Source: Pseudonocardiaceae bacterium
GTDB taxonomy: Bacteria > Actinomycetota > Actinomycetes > Mycobacteriales > Pseudonocardiaceae
Direction: 5' to 3'
Assembly (NCBI GenBank): GCA_025937115.1
Contig: JAICSB010000174.1
Location: forward strand, 1-6,757
Length of the DNA stretch: 6,757 nucleotides
Shown: positions 5,782 to 6,757 of the stretch, one piece after another
Layout of the letters: each line of letters opens with the position of its first letter
Position numbering within the stretch: the first letter of the stretch is position 1
Notes under the pieces: generated by a model
Seen by the model: the letters and a program-made list of their open reading frames with translations, nothing else
The model's database searches: none
Told to the model about the DNA's origin: nothing
Position numbers and translations under genes: made by a program

Positions 5782-6027
5782 TCACGTGGTCTTGGCGACG
5801 TAGTCCACCGCGTCACCCACAGTCTTGAGGTTGGCCAGCACGTCATCTGGCACCTTGACGCCGAACCGGTCCTCGACTTGCACGGCGATTTCCACCATGG
5901 ACAGCGAGTCGATGTCCAGCTCGTCCACGAAGGACTTCTCCGGGGTGATCTCGCTGGTCTCGACGCCCGCCACCTCGTTCACGATCTCGGCGAGGCCACG
6001 GAGGATCTCCTCGTTCGTCACTTGCAT
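5782..6027 (-). CDS. acpP: acyl carrier protein
   Basis: An 81-residue carrier protein that holds growing acyl chains as thioesters during fatty acid synthesis in the cytoplasm. The 4'-phosphopantetheine attachment site is Ser41 in DELDIDSLSMVEI (36-48), ending helix I-loop and starting helix II. It is acidic and four-helix in pattern, with helix III around VPDDVLANLKTV (59-70). The sequence most resembles the core of mycobacterial AcpM but stops at about residue 81, without the long AcpM C-terminal tail. The ATG at 6027 is preceded by GAAGGGA, with the AGGG four bases from the start. The reading frame stays open far upstream into fabH, but that part has no ACP similarity and the ribosome binding site marks the real start. 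The gene lies between fabH (106 bp away) and fabF (61 bp away). Confidence 0.95.
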   Translation of the reverse strand: MQVTNEEILRGLAEIVNEVAGVETSEITPEKSFVDELDIDSLSMVEIAVQVEDRFGVKVPDDVLANLKTVGDAVDYVAKTT

Positions 6028-6041
6028 ATGTCCCTTCTGTC

Positions 6042-6055
6042 GATCACCGGTGATC
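6042..6055. promoter_or_regulatory. perfect 14-bp palindrome upstream of acpP
   Basis: GATCACCGGTGATC reads identically on both strands and lies five bases upstream of the acpP ribosome binding site (6031-6037). As DNA it could be an operator for a dimeric regulator. As RNA it could fold into a 5-bp hairpin with a CCGG loop that insulates or tunes acpP translation. The palindrome is certain; the role is not known. Confidence 0.45.
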
Positions 6056-6074
6056 TGGGCCGTTCGCCCGGTAC

Positions 6075-6080
6075 TGCGAC
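6075..6080 (-). other. orphan AGGAGG motif in the fabH-acpP spacer
   Basis: A perfect minus-strand Shine-Dalgarno match, AGGAGG, lies 48 bases upstream of the acpP ATG with no ATG, GTG or TTG at usable spacing after it (ATACGTCGCAG follows). It could be a relic, a ribosome standby site, or chance. Confidence 0.3.
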
Positions 6081-6115
6081 GTATCCTCCTGCTGCGGAGC
6101 ACGACTTCGGCCGGC

Positions 6116-6130
6116 ACCCTGCGCCAGGGT
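6116..6130 (-). other. hairpin just after the fabH stop
   Basis: ACCCTG (6116-6121) and CAGGGT (6125-6130) pair perfectly around three bases. In the minus-strand transcript the stem begins three bases after the fabH stop codon. No U-run follows, so it is more likely an RNA processing or stability element, or a partial attenuator, than a full terminator. Confidence 0.4.
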
Positions 6131-6133
6131 CGT

Positions 6134-6757
6134 TCACGGTAGAACCACCGCCTGACCCGCATACGACAGCCCAGCGCCGAATCCGACCAGCAGCGCGAGA
6201 TCCCCCGAACGGACACGCCCTTCGGCACGCATGTGGTCCAGCGCGAGTGGGATCGACGCCGAAGACGTGTTGCCCGAGTGGACGATATCGTCGGCCACCA
6301 CCATGTCCTCGCGGGCTCCGGCGGCCCGCATCCGCTTGGCGATAGCTTCAACGATGCGCAGGTTGGCCTGATGCGGAACCAGCACGTCGACGTCCGCCGG
6401 ACTGACTCCGGCCAACTCCAGTGCCTGTAGCGCCACCGGCGCGATTTGTGTGATCGCCCATCGGTACACCTCCTGGCCCTCTTGGCGGATGAAGCAATTA
6501 CGGTCGGCCACGACGATGGTCTCCACCAGATCCCCGGCGCTGCCCGCGGCAATCGGGCCGATCCCAGGCCGCTCGCCGTGGTCAGCTGGGCCGACCACCG
6601 CGGCGCCCGCGCCGTCGGCGAAGATGATGCAGGTGGAGCGATCCATGGGATCCACCCAATCGGACAGCTTCTCCGCACCGATCACCAGTACGTGCCGCGC
6701 GGAGCCGGCGCGGATCATGTCCGATGCGGTTCCCAGCCCGTAACAGAAGCCGGCGCA
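6134..6757 (-). CDS. fabH: beta-ketoacyl-ACP synthase III (FabH), C-terminal part
   Basis: FabH starts fatty acid chains by condensing a short acyl-CoA with malonyl-ACP. Only the last 207 residues are in the window; the gene runs off the right edge. The first codon, TGC at 6757-6755, is the catalytic Cys of the family motif (CAGFCYGLG here), so about 110 N-terminal residues are missing. The rest of the Cys-His-Asn triad is present: His129 of the fragment in VPHQANLRIVEA, and Asn163 in HSGNTSSASIP. The spacing between these residues is close to that in E. coli FabH (Cys112, His244, Asn274). The C-terminus (LVGFGAGLSYAGQAVVLP) is typical. Its presence ahead of acpP indicates a fatty acid synthase II that can start chains itself, with branched or straight primers depending on the missing half of the pocket. 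Confidence 0.93.
   Translation of the reverse strand, partial: CAGFCYGLGTASDMIRAGSARHVLVIGAEKLSDWVDPMDRSTCIIFADGAGAAVVGPADHGERPGIGPIAAGSAGDLVETIVVADRNCFIRQEGQEVYRWAITQIAPVALQALELAGVSPADVDVLVPHQANLRIVEAIAKRMRAAGAREDMVVADDIVHSGNTSSASIPLALDHMRAEGRVRSGDLALLVGFGAGLSYAGQAVVLP

Noticed and set aside
4138..6345. Long plus-strand open frames (4138-5115 and 5131-6345) opposite fabF, acpP and fabH
   Set aside because: Low-complexity Ser/Arg/Pro/Ala translations with no ribosome binding site or family similarity, running straight across three well-supported genes and their spacers.
6028..6678. Upstream extension of the acpP frame to about 298 codons
   Set aside because: The extension overlaps fabH in another frame and has no similarity to anything. 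The ACP begins at the ATG at 6027 with its own ribosome binding site.

Overview
The window reads as chromosomal DNA from a high-GC actinobacterium. GC-rich third codon positions, the gene order fabH-acpP-fabF-accD6, and an actinobacteria-specific DUF3145 gene next to it all point that way. The placement of accD6 directly after fabF, together with a real fabH, an ACP without the long mycobacterial AcpM tail and only one KAS gene before accD6, suggests Pseudonocardiales (Saccharopolyspora/Amycolatopsis/Pseudonocardia-like) rather than Mycobacterium or Streptomyces. That placement is an inference from remembered gene orders.

Plus strand, left part (1-2952): a secreted subtilisin-family serine protease (112-1605) with signal peptide, propeptide and complete catalytic residues; a 167-bp spacer holding several hairpins; a DUF3145 protein (1773-2264); and a small membrane-anchored protein with a possible NTF2-like domain (2353-2952), which may be expressed from a leaderless transcript.

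Minus strand, right part (6757 down to 2966): four type II fatty acid synthesis genes in transcription order. They are fabH (3' part only; the window edge falls exactly on the catalytic Cys codon), acpP, fabF (KasA-like) and accD6. AccD6 is the carboxyltransferase that makes malonyl-CoA. FabH starts chains by condensing acyl-CoA with malonyl-ACP, ACP carries the growing chain, and FabF elongates it. fabD and a regulator are expected just beyond the right edge.

The two strands meet tail to tail with 13 bp between the stops of the small membrane protein and accD6. No mobile element, CRISPR array, tRNA or rRNA was seen, and no stretch over 300 bases lacks a gene. This is mostly ordinary core metabolism. 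The points worth a second look are non-coding: a long leader hairpin ending one base before the DUF3145 ribosome binding site, a perfect 14-bp palindrome just upstream of the acpP ribosome binding site, and a possible leaderless start. I did not find a convincing undescribed system.
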